From Icerya purchasi (taxonomy: Eukaryota; Arthropoda; Insecta; Hemiptera; Monophlebidae), in assembly GCA_039619475.1 (NCBI GenBank), contig CM077116.1, forward strand, positions 276,535,258 to 276,599,257: a stretch of DNA of 64,000 nt, read 5' to 3'. The notes under the pieces were generated by a model. That model was not told where the DNA came from. It did not search any database and saw only the letters and a list, made by a program, of their open reading frames with translations. The translations under genes and the position numbers were made by a program. Below, piece after piece: positions 42,180 to 54,656 of this stretch; position 1 is the first letter of the stretch; the number at the start of each line of letters is the position of its first letter.

Positions 42180-43665
42180 TTGTCTGGTTATGAATATCTT
42201 CTTCTTTTTCGAGTCCAGATCGTTCTCGATCATCGGTGACCTTATTAAAAAAATCTTTCGTATGCAAGGTGGACTAATTGTTCGGTATTCATCCCCGACC
42301 ATGCTGTGATGTCGCACATCCGCGAGCGCCTCCTTCGTCCGACCTTCCTCTTGCCCGATATTGTTCCTAATAATATTATCTGCAACAGTGAGTATTTTGA
42401 TCCACGCATGAATAAAGTCCTCTTCATGTCCCTTATGATGCCTATTAGTTCCATATCCTCGTTTCCCGTCATCTGCAGCACTTCCTGATTCGTCTTCTTT
42501 ACTGTCTATGGGATTCGATAGCACCACATTTCGAAAGCTGCCAAGCGATATTCACATTGCTCTTCTTTAAGGTCCAACATTCGCATGCGTATAGCAATGT
42601 TCTTATTTAAATCGTGAGTGTTCTTCTCGTCTTGTTGAAGAACTTTCTCTTTCTTGTTCAATTCTGCACCAAAGTTCGTCATTCATCAGTGCTGCTACCT
42701 TTATTATTCACTCGAATACCGAGGTACTTAAATTTTTGTACGCTTTCTATTACTCCGCCGCGAATAGCAACATTTTTCTTCCGTCTGAGAAACAACCATT
42801 ATTTTAGTCTTTCTTGCGTTCAATGAGATCCCATATGTGCAGCTGACATTTTCAACTCTTTGAAGAAGTGCTTTAAGATCTTGTAAACTTTCTGCAATGT
42901 ATCGTCGGCGTATCGTATATATTGTTAATTTTAACTCCTCCTATTTCGATGCCCTCTTCAGCAAATCTGTTCAGCATTAATGTTAAATAAAGTAGGAGAC
43001 AGAACATATCCCTGTCCGACTCTCCTCGTTTTATAGCCGCTAGCTTAATAGTGAATTTTTATTCTCACAAAATATTATAGCGGTTTGATGTGCGTATAAA
43101 TTTTCTATTATGTGACGATTCGCTGAATTTAAGAACCAATATCTTTCAGCATTTTGAAAAGTTTATTATATTGCACTTTATCAAAGGCCTTCTCGAAGTT
43201 GACAAAACACAGATATAGAGGCTGTTGAAATTCCAAGCATCTCTGAAATTCGTTGATACAGAATATTGCCTCTCTTGTACCTGTTCCCTGCCTAAAACCG
43301 AACTGCTCTCTGCTTGAGTTTTCTTCTGTATTCTGGCGTGGATAATACTTAAAAATATTTTTAATTGCATGACTCGTGAGACTTATCAATCTATAGACTC
43401 ATTACATCTTGTTGGAACTTTAGGTAACATAATTCAGGTATAATTCCGCATATCCTGTTATAAAGATCAACTAAAATATTTATGCCGTTACTGTAAAGAG
43501 TAGTCTTAGTAATTTAACAGGTAATTCGTTTGGACCTGGAGCCTTGTTTAGCTTAACTGATGTAAGAGCTTTTTCCACTGAATATACATTAAAACAATTG
43601 TAATATGTGTATAGAGCGACTACAATTAAAGAGAAATATTTTAAGAAAATTATCTCTTTTTTCAA
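42180..43665 (-). pseudogene. LINE reverse transcriptase and C-terminal region (copy B1)
   Basis: Fragments in order: VEKALTSVKLNKAPGPNELP (43665 onward, the KAPG-D/N block); REQFGFRQGTGTREAIFCIN and LCFVNFEKAFDKVQ (43129-43389, with the F/VDFEKAFD catalytic block mutated to VNFEKAFD); IRYADDT with intact YADD at 42901-42912; and the C-terminal GIIRDMKRTLFMRGSKYSLL and GKRKVGRRRRSRM near 42245-42481, matching the copy at 16 kb. Separate frames show at least three frameshifts. Confidence 0.8.
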
Positions 43666-44579
43666 ACGATATTTTAATAAATACGAATATGTAACTAATT
43701 TTAGCTTTCAGCGCGATTTCTTTCGAGTGAATTTCAATTAAAAGGCAACGCAAAAACGAACAAAACGTAATGTTGCCTGGATCATAAACCCCGTAAATTT
43801 CGGGAATATTTCGAAATGGCTCCTCATTAGAACCACATTTTAGAGACTTCTCTTTGAGCTCTTAGTTAATGTTTTTACAATATCTAGATTATGTTATATA
43901 TTTTTATGAATAATTGTTGAATGTTCGTGTAACAGAAAATATAACATCAGTAATGTTAATGGTCATTTTTTTAACCTTTGTCGGACCGCATCATTTTGCA
44001 ACGCTAACAGGCGGCATATTTTATGGCATATGCTATTTCATTTTCGGTTATCAGAGGGCCATCTTCACTGTAATCAGAGAAAACAGTTTGCGATGTGAGA
44101 CTCCTGTCATCATTCAATAGCTGATGAATGTATGTTTCCCATCTTGCCAGTTAGTAACAGTTTCACCATTCTCCCCGACAATTCGGCCAACATTCGACTT
44201 TTTCTATCGACCAGCTACTTCTTTCACCTTCTTGTGCAGATTAAAGGAGTCGTAGTTACGCTGTAGTTTTTCGATTTCTTCACATTTCTTGTTCCAGTAT
44301 CCTTCCTTAGTTTTCCTGCATCGATTGCGCGTTGGATTGAGCGAGACGTCTTTCTTCCATTAAGCCAATGATTTCGCCTGTCATCCACTTTTTAACGGCA
44401 CAAGTGACATCTATTTTTTTCTCTTGAATTTCACTAATTATACGCTCGAGCTCGTCCCAGGTAGGCTCCTAATTCCGCTCTGTTTCTTCCTTCAGTTTAT
44501 CTTACATATCTCTTGCTACGGCTGCTTTGAAGGAATTTGGCGACATTAATTCTTCTTGATGGTGGTTTCTTCAGCCTGA

Positions 44580-45405
44580 CGAAATTATCCATCTTCATTC
44601 TCATGACCACAGGATTTTAGTCAGAATTTACATCGGCGCCTGGATATGTTTTTACAGATTTGACAAACTTATGCAAATTTTTATCAATCATAATGAAATC
44701 TATCTGATTGCGAACTATGTTTTCTGCATTATCATCCAGGGGTGTTTATAGAATGTGTTAGTTACTGCTAGACGATTCTCCAGATAAATCTAAACCAGGC
44801 GGTCTCCTCCTCTCTCGTTTCTTGTTTCGATCTCCCTTTGCACCTTTACCAATTTTCGCATGGCAATTACCCATGAGTATTATAATCTCACCCTCTTTTT
44901 TTGTTATTTTAAGAGCTTCTTCAAGATTGTTGTAAAACTCCTCAACCTCGTCTTTAGGTTTATCGCTTGTTGGTGCATATGTCGGTATTATATTCAGCTT
45001 ACGATACGTTGTTTGCAATGTTAACATGGCCACTCGATCATTTAACGGCCCAAAGTCGACAACAGATTTATCAGATTCGTCCGACAATATAAAACCAATT
45101 CCATTTCTGCTGCTGCTATCCGAGCTTCCAGAGTAATGAATTCCATCTGTTTTCAATATAGCGGTACCAGGTCATTTTACCTCGCTTAGCCCTAGTATGT
45201 CTATAACAAGACGGTTCATTTCTATTGTTGTGTTGGTTAGTGTTCTGGCCTGTAGCAGACTGCGCACGTTCCGTGTTGCGTTCTGAAAAACTTTTCGAAA
45301 CATCTGTATTTTTTTCACAACGGGTGACGGGAGTATTCTTAGCACCCTCTTCCCACTTAAGGGGTGCTCCGAAGTAAGGGCCGTTTGTTCATTTTCGCTG
45401 GTCAT
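44580..45405 (-). pseudogene. LINE endonuclease domain (copy B1)
   Basis: AP-like endonuclease that would nick the target. It starts at 45405 (MTSENEQTALTSEHP...), with NVRSLLQARTLTN and LVIDILGLSEVK as the first conserved blocks. After a break, GIGFILSDESDKSVVDFGP, IIPTYAPTSDKPKDEVEEFY, and EIIILMGNCHAKIGKG, where the usual GDFNAK has become GNCHAK. Further 3' come VRNQIDFIMIDKNL and TYPGADVNSD, with the following catalytic histidine codon replaced by a stop. Loss of these residues means a dead nuclease. Confidence 0.8.
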
Positions 45406-45720
45406 TGTGAACTGATGGGACGAGTACGGTGGTGGTTTCCCGTCGCCTTCCGACGGATTTTCTGTTAGGGTTTATTCCTTTAGCCGATTATTCCAGTTTT
45501 AAGACGCTGGATACTCGCCTACTCACCCCAAGGCATAATGTTCACAGAACACTAGTCTTGCCTGGGACACTTTGGTTGTGGGTGAGCTGCTGGTGGTCTG
45601 CAAGATGTAACTGCAGCAATAGGCAAACAGCGCCCTAACCAGCTGAATGATTTGGGCTTTAGTTTCTCTAAATAGTATCAAGCGTACCAAATGAGAACTA
45701 CCACCCCGCATGACGTGGAT

Positions 45721-46659
45721 GCGCGGAAATTCTTGGCTGTTGTCATTCGTGTCGTTGCCGATGGACTGGCACCAATTGACAACGAGTGACTACTACCTAG
45801 AGAATTACCGCTAGCGACTTGCAACCAATGCCCCGCGGAATTTAAGTCTACATTTTAGAAAAGGGTTAACACTTTTTTTTTTTTCTAACGGATAAATGTA
45901 GAGATGTCACAAAAATTCAGGTTTCTGATGAAAAAAAAATGTTTATCGCAATTTAAAAATTCAAAAGTTATAATTATACCTGTGCGGCCCGACGAAGGTT
46001 AAATTGTTTACATTTATAATATAGTGCGGTTTACGGCAGGAAAATACTTATAATATATGTGAACATTTGTGTAATTTAAGTAAATTCCGTAATAAATGCT
46101 GATGGGAACTTGCACTGCTCAGCGAGACCCACAACTTATTTAAAAAAAAAAAAAATTAATAGAGGAGAAAAATTCTTTTTTCCCCCGTCAAAATATACGC
46201 ACATTTTTTAAGTGCAAATTCACGGTAATATTGCAGTTTTTCCTTTGTATAGCTCGCATTGGATTTGAGATGCTACTAATCAATAAGTGGACACCATTTA
46301 GTATCGAACAAAACCGTTCGGCGCAATCCCTCTATTTCCTGTCCCGATCGTTGTAACTACATTTCCATCGACAGGGATACGTCAGCATACTTCCAGCAAC
46401 TTAGGTAAATCGAAACGTTATATCGTCGTGGTGACATTTTAATTTTTTCACTCGTTCTCGATTCACCCTATAGGCCGCCTTGTATAAGAGTTCCTCCGGT
46501 ATCTTTCTAGTTTCCGATCTATTTTTCCGATATGCCGGTATCTCGACTAGTAATTAAATTCTTTTCGATTACTCGCTAATTCGAAGCACGGGAAGCTCAA
46601 CAACAATTTACGCTTGCGTGACAGTCTGACCGAAATGCTTTAATAACGATAATCCACGC
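45721..46659. other. Non-coding stretch
   Basis: The first 100 bp may still be LINE 5' sequence. The rest is A+T-rich without recognisable ends or frames. Confidence 0.35.
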
Positions 46660-46667
46660 TACGCATC

Positions 46668-46953
46668 CATGGGCATCGCCAGCGGGGGGCAGGGAGGGGC
46701 AGCTGCTCCCCCTGGAGCCTTGAAACTTTTTAATCAACTGGCATTGATGAATATTTATAGGCGCGTAATCATGGGCAATTTGGAAAACTTATGTTTTAAT
46801 TAAGATTTTATTCTTGTTTAATAAAATATTAAGCCTTTACAACTTATAAATTTTATTTTTCCTATACCCCATATCTTCTTTCTATCATCTTGCCCCCCCC
46901 CCTGGCGGCTGACAACTCATCTTGCCCTGGCTCATCGGCTAGCGACGCCCTTG
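46668..46953. mobile_element. hAT-type MITE
   Basis: A 286-bp element starting CATGGGCATCGCCAGC; the other end on the minus strand reads CAAGGGCGTCGCTAGC. It is flanked by a perfect 8-bp duplication TACGCATC (46660-46667 and 46954-46961). G- and C-runs lie just inside both ends. No coding capacity. Its ends differ from the hAT MITEs at 4629 and 28241, so three hAT families are represented. Confidence 0.9.
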
Positions 46954-46961
46954 TACGCATC

Positions 46962-48946
46962 CTAGCAAGGTATTTGCAAGTTTCTGATGAGCTGGATGAA
47001 TCAGTGGACTGATACGATTTCTAATACAAACCGGAAAGTATTCTATTTCACATGGTTAACACGCGGTGATGTAAAGTCGCCTATCAGTGATGAGAAATCA
47101 GCACTATTGTATGTGCCGATTTCGGATTTCTCTATTCGAATCTACATTTATCACATACTTATCCCCGTGATAATTAACGTTGATAATATTTCAATAAGAA
47201 AAAATTACTTTCCAATCGATGTTTTTTGACGAGTGGAAAAACGAAGCTAATAAAAACAAGGTAAAATAATTATGGTATATCGCGGTCAACAAGTAAAATC
47301 TAAAAGTTTTTCGCATCCTACGATTACGAAATAATACAGCAATTTTTAGCGCAACGATTAACGTGTTCCGCGTGTCTTAAAATATAAATAAACGCCGCCA
47401 CCATGACACCGCTGGATATTTTTCGAGAAAATCTGATTCGGAAAAATCGGAAACCTACATTTATTAGAGAACTGCATGGTACGGCGCAGACTCTTAAGTT
47501 GTTACGCACATTTTCTCGGCAATGTTAGTGCAATTATGCATACTTGAAGTTGATACTCAAAAAATATAAACTAAAAGAAACCTACACAGACTTTCGAAAT
47601 ATGTTGGGGCATGTTAAAGATGTTGCGAATAAAGACAAAAGAAAAGTGTTTTCGAAATACTACGAAATCAATGAACATTATTAAAAAAAAAAAAAATGAA
47701 AGGATCTCTGTAACTTTATGAGGAATTATTCTGTGGGAGGAAATGAAAAAAGTTCACCGATCTGAGAATGCCGACAGATGGGAGATTCCAAGAGATGTCT
47801 GTGGGGCTGTTTCTGTATTAAGAATACCGTCAACTGCTAACAAACTTTTATTGAATTGAAGAGGACCCCATTATTCTATATTAATTTTCCCCCCGGGTTT
47901 TTTCCGTTGTCTACTTATTAAATTATAGTATTTTTTGCTTAATGTAATTTTTAATCACGAATAAACTCCTTCGGTCGTAATTATTTTTTTTATACTCTTC
48001 ATACAATTCAACCTCGTAAACAATTAAACTCTAAATAATGCGATAACGTTCTCGGGCATAGTAGTGAAAGTCAAATTCGACAGGAACATTTATGTAATTT
48101 TCAATTTGCAGGGGGGGGGATTTTCGTCTACTTGGCACATTGGTATACACCATTTTTTTTTTTTTTTTTTATTTTAATTTTATATATAAATATAAATATA
48201 TTTTTATTGATATCTCGATAAATATTGCTACGCATTTTACAACGCACTTACTAAAGCTGAAACACTTTACGCTGTAAGTAATCAAAAACAAGAACTCGGC
48301 GCCAAAAAGGAAAAATGAATACACGGCGAATAGAGAAAAACATGACAGCTATCGCTTCGCCTTTTACACTTTGTCGCTGCCAGCGGTTGTTTGCTCTGTT
48401 ACGGATTTGTGAGGGCGGCCCCGATCAGAATGACTGTTGGCAAACGGTAAACAAGTATGAGCTTCACGTTCGCTCGAAAATGATATCAATTCGGTCCGGT
48501 TATTTCCTTTCTCCCATGTTGCCAGCAGAATGTTCCGTTTCACAATATTCGTACTTATTCGAAAATGTTATCAGCGGAAAATTACAACTTTTTCAGGGTA
48601 TTTAATTTAAATCACCATCGCAACTTTCTCCTTAAAGTGAATTTGACTGAAACGAAATTGCTAATAAAAATGATCATCTGCTAGCCAATATTCGCATAAA
48701 TGAAGTTATCCCTTTCAGAGATCATCGTTTAGTAAACGAACAGAGGGTTTTTTTTTGATTAAATTACTATCTGTCTCATTCAAATTAGCAAAAGGTTATT
48801 ATCTTTTGCATTAATGAGCAAATTTGGACAATTACTTTTTCATCAATATATAAAACGCATCTTTTTGTCGTTACTAGCAATTGTATCGGACAAAATACTT
48901 CGTTATGGATTTTGTTTTTTTTTCTTTTTTTTTTTTTTAATATGTA
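46962..48946. other. Non-coding region
   Basis: One curiosity is a 41-codon frame at 47403-47528 with GCCGCCACC directly before its ATG. No domain was recognised in it or elsewhere. A T-rich tract lies at about 48150-48200. Confidence 0.4.
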
Positions 48947-50661
48947 CAGTGGTCAAAAAAAATATTTGGACATCGTTGAATAACTTAACGGGTAAAATAG
49001 GGGAAAGAATGTGTTTTTTATAATTCAACTTTTCTTGACAACGTATAGAAGAAGCGCTTCTGAGTACATTACGTAAAAACAAAATTAAAAAAACAAACGC
49101 AACCAGGGTAAAACGAAAAAAAAAAAAAAAAAAAAAAAAAAAGAAACAAAATTCGCATATTCAAAACAAGCATTCAGACATAACGAAAATGTTCGGAAAA
49201 TGCGCTGCCAATTGCTTTTTCCGGGCCATCAGTAACACGTGAACGTGCGTTTTCATTCACATTCGTATTCAAATTCACGTTGGCGTATTGTCTGCAACGT
49301 GGTGTCTACATATTAGTTCAGATTACTGTTGGTCGTGAAAATAATAAAAATCGTAAGCGTAACTGAAAATGGGTCATAAATCGCAAGGAACTTCTTTCGA
49401 GAAACGCCAGTTGGTGAGTTTTAGTCGTGGAAAGAACGTGTCGTCGGCTGATAAATAATTTCAGCATTGTTAAACACGAAACGGAGTTTTATAGCATAAT
49501 CCGGTGCGTTAAAGAAGAAAACAGGATCGGAAGGTGCCCACGATTTGATCCAAGTGAAAAGTTGCCGTGTCAAGACAAGCGATTTGTCTAGCGACAAATT
49601 CAGCGAAATCTAAAAATAAGTGCGCCGAACAGTTACATGGAGAGATCCATATAAAGTGTCACAAGGAAATTACGGGTCAAACGATTCGGAATTTAATTAG
49701 ACGTGCCGATTTTAATTCGCGCATCGCTCGCAATAAACGTTAGTAGTCTGGTCAATAAGAAAAAACGTTTAGATTTTCGCAAAAAAAATATATTTCATTG
49801 AACGATTCAGTGATGAATCAAAATTTAACCTATTTGTGCAACAACGGAAAGCAAAGAGTCTGGCGGAATCCTAATCATGAATAGTAAGTAAAAAATATAA
49901 ATGTAAATATGAAACATGGTGGCGGACACGGCCATGATCTGGGGACAGGTGGGCCCACTGGAATTTATTGATGGAACTATGACTGTAGACGATTATATCG
50001 ATATGTAAAAAAAAAAAAAACTTCGTCAAAGCACGGCAAACTTAGGTCTTTTAAAGTCGTATCATTTTTATCAACGCAACGACCCCAAGCACAAAGCACT
50101 GCAAACTCGCGAATGGGTCCGCTTTACAACTGCCAAAAAATGCACGTCAACCTGAGAGATATAAACCCAATGGAGAATCTCTGGGACCAGTTGGACAGAA
50201 AAGTTCGCTAGCGTCCATTTCTAATAGACTGGGAATGAAAGAAAGGCTCCTAGAAGAATGGAATAATTTTCCCGCGAATTACCTGCAAACTTTGGTTGCA
50301 TCAGTGCCGCTCCCTGTAGGTTGGCAGCAATAATTAAAGCAAAAATGGTGGACACATGAAGTACTAATAGATGGTATAATTTTAATTTACTTTTTCTTTT
50401 GACTGTGCTCGTTCTCTTTTGTTTTCATGTCTAAATACTTATATTTTGAAAGCGAATTTGGATCTTTCTTGTTTTTCATTTGAACTGCGTTCATTTCTCT
50501 TTTTTTTTTTTAAGTTTCGGTTTTAAATTTGTATTTAGGAATGTTTTTTTATTGTGCTTTCAAAAAAAAAAATGAAAATAAAGAATGCAGTTTTTCTCCT
50601 GTGTTGAGGATTGAATTTATACTTTTTTCAGCGATGTCCAAATACTTTTTTTTGACCACTG
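48947..50661 (+). mobile_element. Tc1-like transposon, decayed
   Basis: A 1,715-bp element with inverted ends starting CAGTGGTCAAAAAAAA and continuing TATTTGGACATCG. The repeats are about 35 bp with small indels. TA flanks both sides (48945-48946 and 50662-50663). CAGTGGTCAAAA ends, TA target and length are typical of the Tc1 family. The transposase gene inside is badly broken. Confidence 0.93.
49369..50333 (+). pseudogene. Tc1-like transposase pseudogene
   Basis: The start is recognisable: MGHKSQGTSFEKRQLVSFSR, the N-terminal helix-turn-helix region, followed by a stop after 29 codons. Later fragments include CHKEITGQTIRNLIRRADF, WGQVGPLEFIDGTMTVDDY (the G-x-L-x-F-I-x-G block), and INPMENLWDQLDRKVR at 50161-50208, the N-P-I-E-N-L-W motif holding the last acidic catalytic residue. 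It ends EEWNNFPANYLQTLVASV. Many stops and frameshifts; inactive. Confidence 0.85.
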
Positions 50662-50663
50662 TA

Positions 50664-50720
50664 TACGTATATACATACATACATATATATACATATATAT
50701 GTATATATTTAATATTAGGA
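50664..50720. repeat. TA/CATA-rich simple repeat
   Basis: ATACATACATACATATATAC-type sequence immediately after the Tc1 element's right TA. Confidence 0.8.
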
Positions 50721-50929
50721 CACTATATTTAAAAATAAATAAGAGTTGAAAGGAAAATCAACTTTTTTGCCAATTTCTGTTCCGAACATGTTGAATTTTG
50801 CTGAATAGAAATAAAAAGTGATCATAGCGAAAAAAGATGTGAGAAGCAAATAAATACGTCACATTAATAATGGAACTTCCGGGTTATGTTAAAATGCTAG
50901 CTAGGTTTTCCCCCAGGGTAAGAGTCGCT

Positions 50930-51960
50930 CGCAGTGCAATATGAACATGATACTCGCGAGCAACGTTACTACGGCTTCATTTACGCGCATAAATTTGAAT
51001 TATTCACCGAAGACTACACTTTATTATTCAATAATCGATCGAAAATCGCAAAGCACATCGCTCGATGTGGAACATTTGGTCATTTTCAATTATTCGAACG
51101 GTTCGTTATTATCGTCTGTACTGAAATTACCACAAAGTACGATTTATAACATTGTGCTGTAGACACGAGGATAGAATCGAGTCTATTCCTCAAAGAGATC
51201 ACAGCCCGAAAAAACTTTCAGCTCGTTGAAAACAGCAGATTATGCGGAAGGTAGCTAAAATTCAGAAATAAACAGGCCAAAAAGTTAGTTAACGTGTTCT
51301 AAAGGATCGGAAAAAAATATATTCACCGAGAATACCGACTTATCAAAAACACACCCCGGTTACAGTTCACCTGGCCGGAAACTCATTAATGCGATTAATA
51401 AGAAAAAGCACCTGGAATTATTCGCCTTGAAGTTGTGTAGCCAATGACGAAATTATAGAATGATGTAATTTTCAGTGATGAACCGGAATTAACATCTTTC
51501 GAAATACGGAAAGCGGAAAGTTTGGCGCAAACCAACCAGAGAATTCGAATTTGGCAGTCGCGTGTTGTTTTGCGGCTAGTTACGCACATTGAGATGATTT
51601 TTGGAGGGAAATATCAGTGCTAATATGCGTGGCAATGTTCTGCGTGAAAATCTTCGCTAAGTGCTGAAAAATTAGGCACCGGGAAGTCATCCAAGTTTTA
51701 CCAGACGGATAATTCTACGCATGAAGCATGCAAAACTTGTTCGCGCTTGCTTTACAACTGCCCTACAGTATTATAAACGCCACCGCAGTCGCCGGACTAT
51801 AATTCTATCGGAAATATACGGAAGTATTTGGACAAAAAGTTACGCGAAAGCTCCGCTTCGAATCGGCATCAATTAAAAGGGCAACTACAAGAAGAATGGA
51901 ACGAGATTCCGGCTGATTAGACCCGAAAATTGCTTTCGTCTATGCAGCGATGATTAAATT
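50930..51960 (+). pseudogene. Second Tc1-like transposase pseudogene
   Basis: A different Tc1-family member, without recognisable inverted ends. Plus-strand motifs include NVIFSDEPELTSFEIRK with the first catalytic aspartate (IFSDE, near 51466), QTNQRIRIWQSRVV, FYQTDNSTHEA in place of the FQQDN.PKHTA block, PPQSPDYNSIGNIRKYLDKK for SPDLNPIENLW (the catalytic glutamate is replaced by glycine), and QLQEEWNEIPAD plus LLSSMQR at the C-terminus. The N-terminal half (50940-51260) is only faintly helix-turn-helix-like. It lies about 270 bp downstream of the Tc1 element at 48947 in the same orientation. Confidence 0.8.
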
Positions 51961-52464
51961 CCGTCACTAAAACCAACGGCTTACATACATAATGCCGATT
52001 TTAATTTATTGCGATACCGTTCTTCATCCAGGGCGTCTCCATTCTGTCTATTACTTCATGTCCCAATATTAATGGACTTGAAAATTTTTGCCTTTTTTTC
52101 ATCAAATTTTTGCATAACTTTATTTTTTATGACATTTTTCTTTTATTCGCAGTTTATACCGAACAATTGTTTATTTTTTTCTTGCTGTTTCGACTTGCTG
52201 TATGTGTACAGATTTTGTTGACTTTATTTTCTTTTTTGTTTTTTCGGAATAATTTTATGGATTGTTATTATTTCAAAATCCAACCTTTAATTAAACAGTC
52301 TCGATTTTTAAAAGTTCTGTATTTTCACATATAAAAAACATTGAACACTAGCTTGGTTATCCCAAAGAAGAAAAAATTTGGGTGTGGCTATGCTGGAGCA
52401 CAGGCCGTTGATTTAACGTGAAACGCCTATATCGGTTTAAGTTTTTATATATATATGTATATAT
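51961..52464. other. Non-coding stretch
   Basis: T-rich open frames of low complexity; no domain and no repeat ends recognised. Confidence 0.4.
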
Positions 52465-53136
52465 ATTAATCACAACGTAATTCTTAGGCTACTCCCCATT
52501 AGAAAAAATGCACCAAAGAAATGTCCCAATTTTATGTAAAGTTTGTTATATTTTATAGAATTTATGTGATTATGTTATTATATTCATATGGACCGATTTA
52601 TTATCACGTTGTAAATTTTGGTCATTTTATACGAAGTATAGAAGAGAAAGAGATAGAAATGTAAGCAAGAGGAGTCAAGGGGCACAGTCCATTGCGAGGC
52701 CAAAATGGCCGAGTTTTATATATAATTATATTTATATAAATATATATAAATATATGTACATATATATATAAATATATATACATATATATATAAATATATA
52801 TACATATATATAAATATATACAAATATATATAAATATATACAAATATATATAAATATATATAAATATATATATAGATGTATGTATATATATATATATATA
52901 AAACTCGGTCATTTTGTCCTCGCAAGGGGCTGTGCCCCTTGACCCCTCTTGCTTACATTTTTATCTCTTTCTCTTCGATATTTTGTATAAAATGATCAAA
53001 ATTTACAACGTAATTTTAAATCGGTCCGTATGAATATAATAACATAATCACAGAAATCCTATAAAATATAACAAACGTAAATAAAATTGGGACATTTTTT
53101 CTAATGGGGGATAGCCTAAGAATTACGTTGTAATTA
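52465..53136. mobile_element. Foldback element with ~250-bp inverted arms
   Basis: The left arm (52465-52720) and right arm (52899-53136) are closely matching inverted copies: the outer ends read ACAACGTAATTCTTAGGCTA on their own strands and the inner ends read GGCCGAGTTTTATATA / GACCGAGTTTTATATA. The arms differ by a 13-18 bp duplication in the left arm and scattered changes. The centre (52721-52898) is a TA-rich minisatellite. No protein is encoded. A single arm of the same family lies at 6768-6905. This structure is that of a foldback transposon or a very long-armed MITE. Confidence 0.9.
52721..52898. repeat. TA-rich minisatellite in the foldback centre
   Basis: Units of about 16-18 bp of the form ATATATATAAATATATAC/G are repeated with variation and interleaved TA runs. 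The Tyr/Ile frames across it are artefacts. Confidence 0.85.
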
Positions 53137-54381
53137 ATATATATAGATATACGAGTATATAAAATATGCGGTGAAAAATAATAGTCGTTGCGTTGCGCGA
53201 TTTCGTTTCACGAGCGATTTTCAAGTCGTTTCACGTCAAAAAAGAAAAAAAAAATGTTAAGAAACCCTACATTTATAAGCTCGTTGCTTATTGAAACTTT
53301 CAATTTTCACTTTACACTCGAAAATGCACAAAAATTTTGATTCTCCCATTCGTTTATTACGCTTAGAAAATTTTTAAACACTCTTTAGATAGGTGTTGTC
53401 CAGTCTTTAAGGAATACTTCGTAACAAATCTAGTCCATATTAAAATTCTAAAATAGCGAATATTTCGAATCGAGTATAACGCAAATGTAGATTATCTTAA
53501 TCTCTAAACAAAAATACGGAATTCTCAGCAACTAGTCTTATTTAGAATAATTTCTTGGAAAGTTTTCTGTTTAATAAAATATATAAGTATATATAAAATA
53601 AAAATAAAAAAAACAAAGGATTGGATTTACTATCTCCTGCTTTATCTAGACATAAATTTATTTCGAATCCGGAAGACACTTATTGAATTATCTAAGAAAT
53701 AATAGCACAGATTATTTTAATAATTCTAAATTGATGGACAACAACTGTTATGCACAATTAAATTTTTTGAAATATTTAATTTTTTTCTGTTTTTTTTTTA
53801 AATAAAAAATACGTTCGTTGCGACACGAGTGCAACAAAAACATTTAAATTTAATTCTCCCGAATTATTACCTCATTAAATAAATGATTTGAACTTCACAG
53901 ATGAAATAAATTCAAAATTCAAAACTACACTTTTACACCTTACAACTAAGCACTTCAAATGTTAATTACTAATAATATACCAATATTATTTCGGTGGTAA
54001 AATTTATATTTTTACAGAACTTTAAAATCATTCTCCGCGATAAGATCTCGTAATTACGGGGGGGGGGGGGGAAGAAAAAATGTAAGATAAACAATACGGT
54101 GGTTTTAACGAAACTATTCCATACATACCGATTTAGGCATTCTTTCAATGACAAGAACCTATATAGAAACAGATGCCTAGCCCTAGTGACAAGCTTTCAA
54201 ACTATTTATGATATCGGAATTTGGCGAAGTAATAAAATTTCGTAATATACCATACACCGATATATTGATGAAATATCGACGTATTTTTTTTTTTTTTTTG
54301 ATCGGTTTCTTTTGTAAATATAACGCAAGTCATGCAAATAATTCCATTTTTAGGGAAATTATGAATGAATATTTACAGGTG
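53137..54381. other. Non-coding A+T-rich stretch
   Basis: A G12 run lies near 54059. No gene, repeat pair or transposon end was recognised. Confidence 0.4.
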
Positions 54382-54656
54382 TTTTTTTTTTTACGCCATT
54401 TACAGCCTTATGGCTAGAGGCGTGAGAACTGTTTAGATTTAAATTAGGGAGTAGAGACTGGTAGCTTGCAAGAAGGAGAAGAGTTTGTATGTTTTGGTAT
54501 CATTGTCTGAAAGTAGAGATTCGAGAGATTCGAGAGATTCGTTTTGGATGTATAGGTCTTTTTGGGTTTGAAATTTTGGACAATCGATTAGTGTGTGTTT
54601 GATGGAGATGGGAACTGTGCAGGATTCACATATAGGTCGAGGCTGTTTGTTTAATT

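Larger units (their letters stand above)
42168..45720 (-). mobile_element. RTE-like LINE, nearly full length but broken (copy B1)
   Basis: A minus-strand non-LTR retrotransposon of about 3.5 kb with, in order, a 5' region also found at 61.5 kb, an endonuclease, a reverse transcriptase and a C-terminal block. No RNase H was seen. It would move by target-primed reverse transcription. Several frameshifts and stops make it inactive. The 3' end directly meets the hairpin at 42004-42167. Confidence 0.85.
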
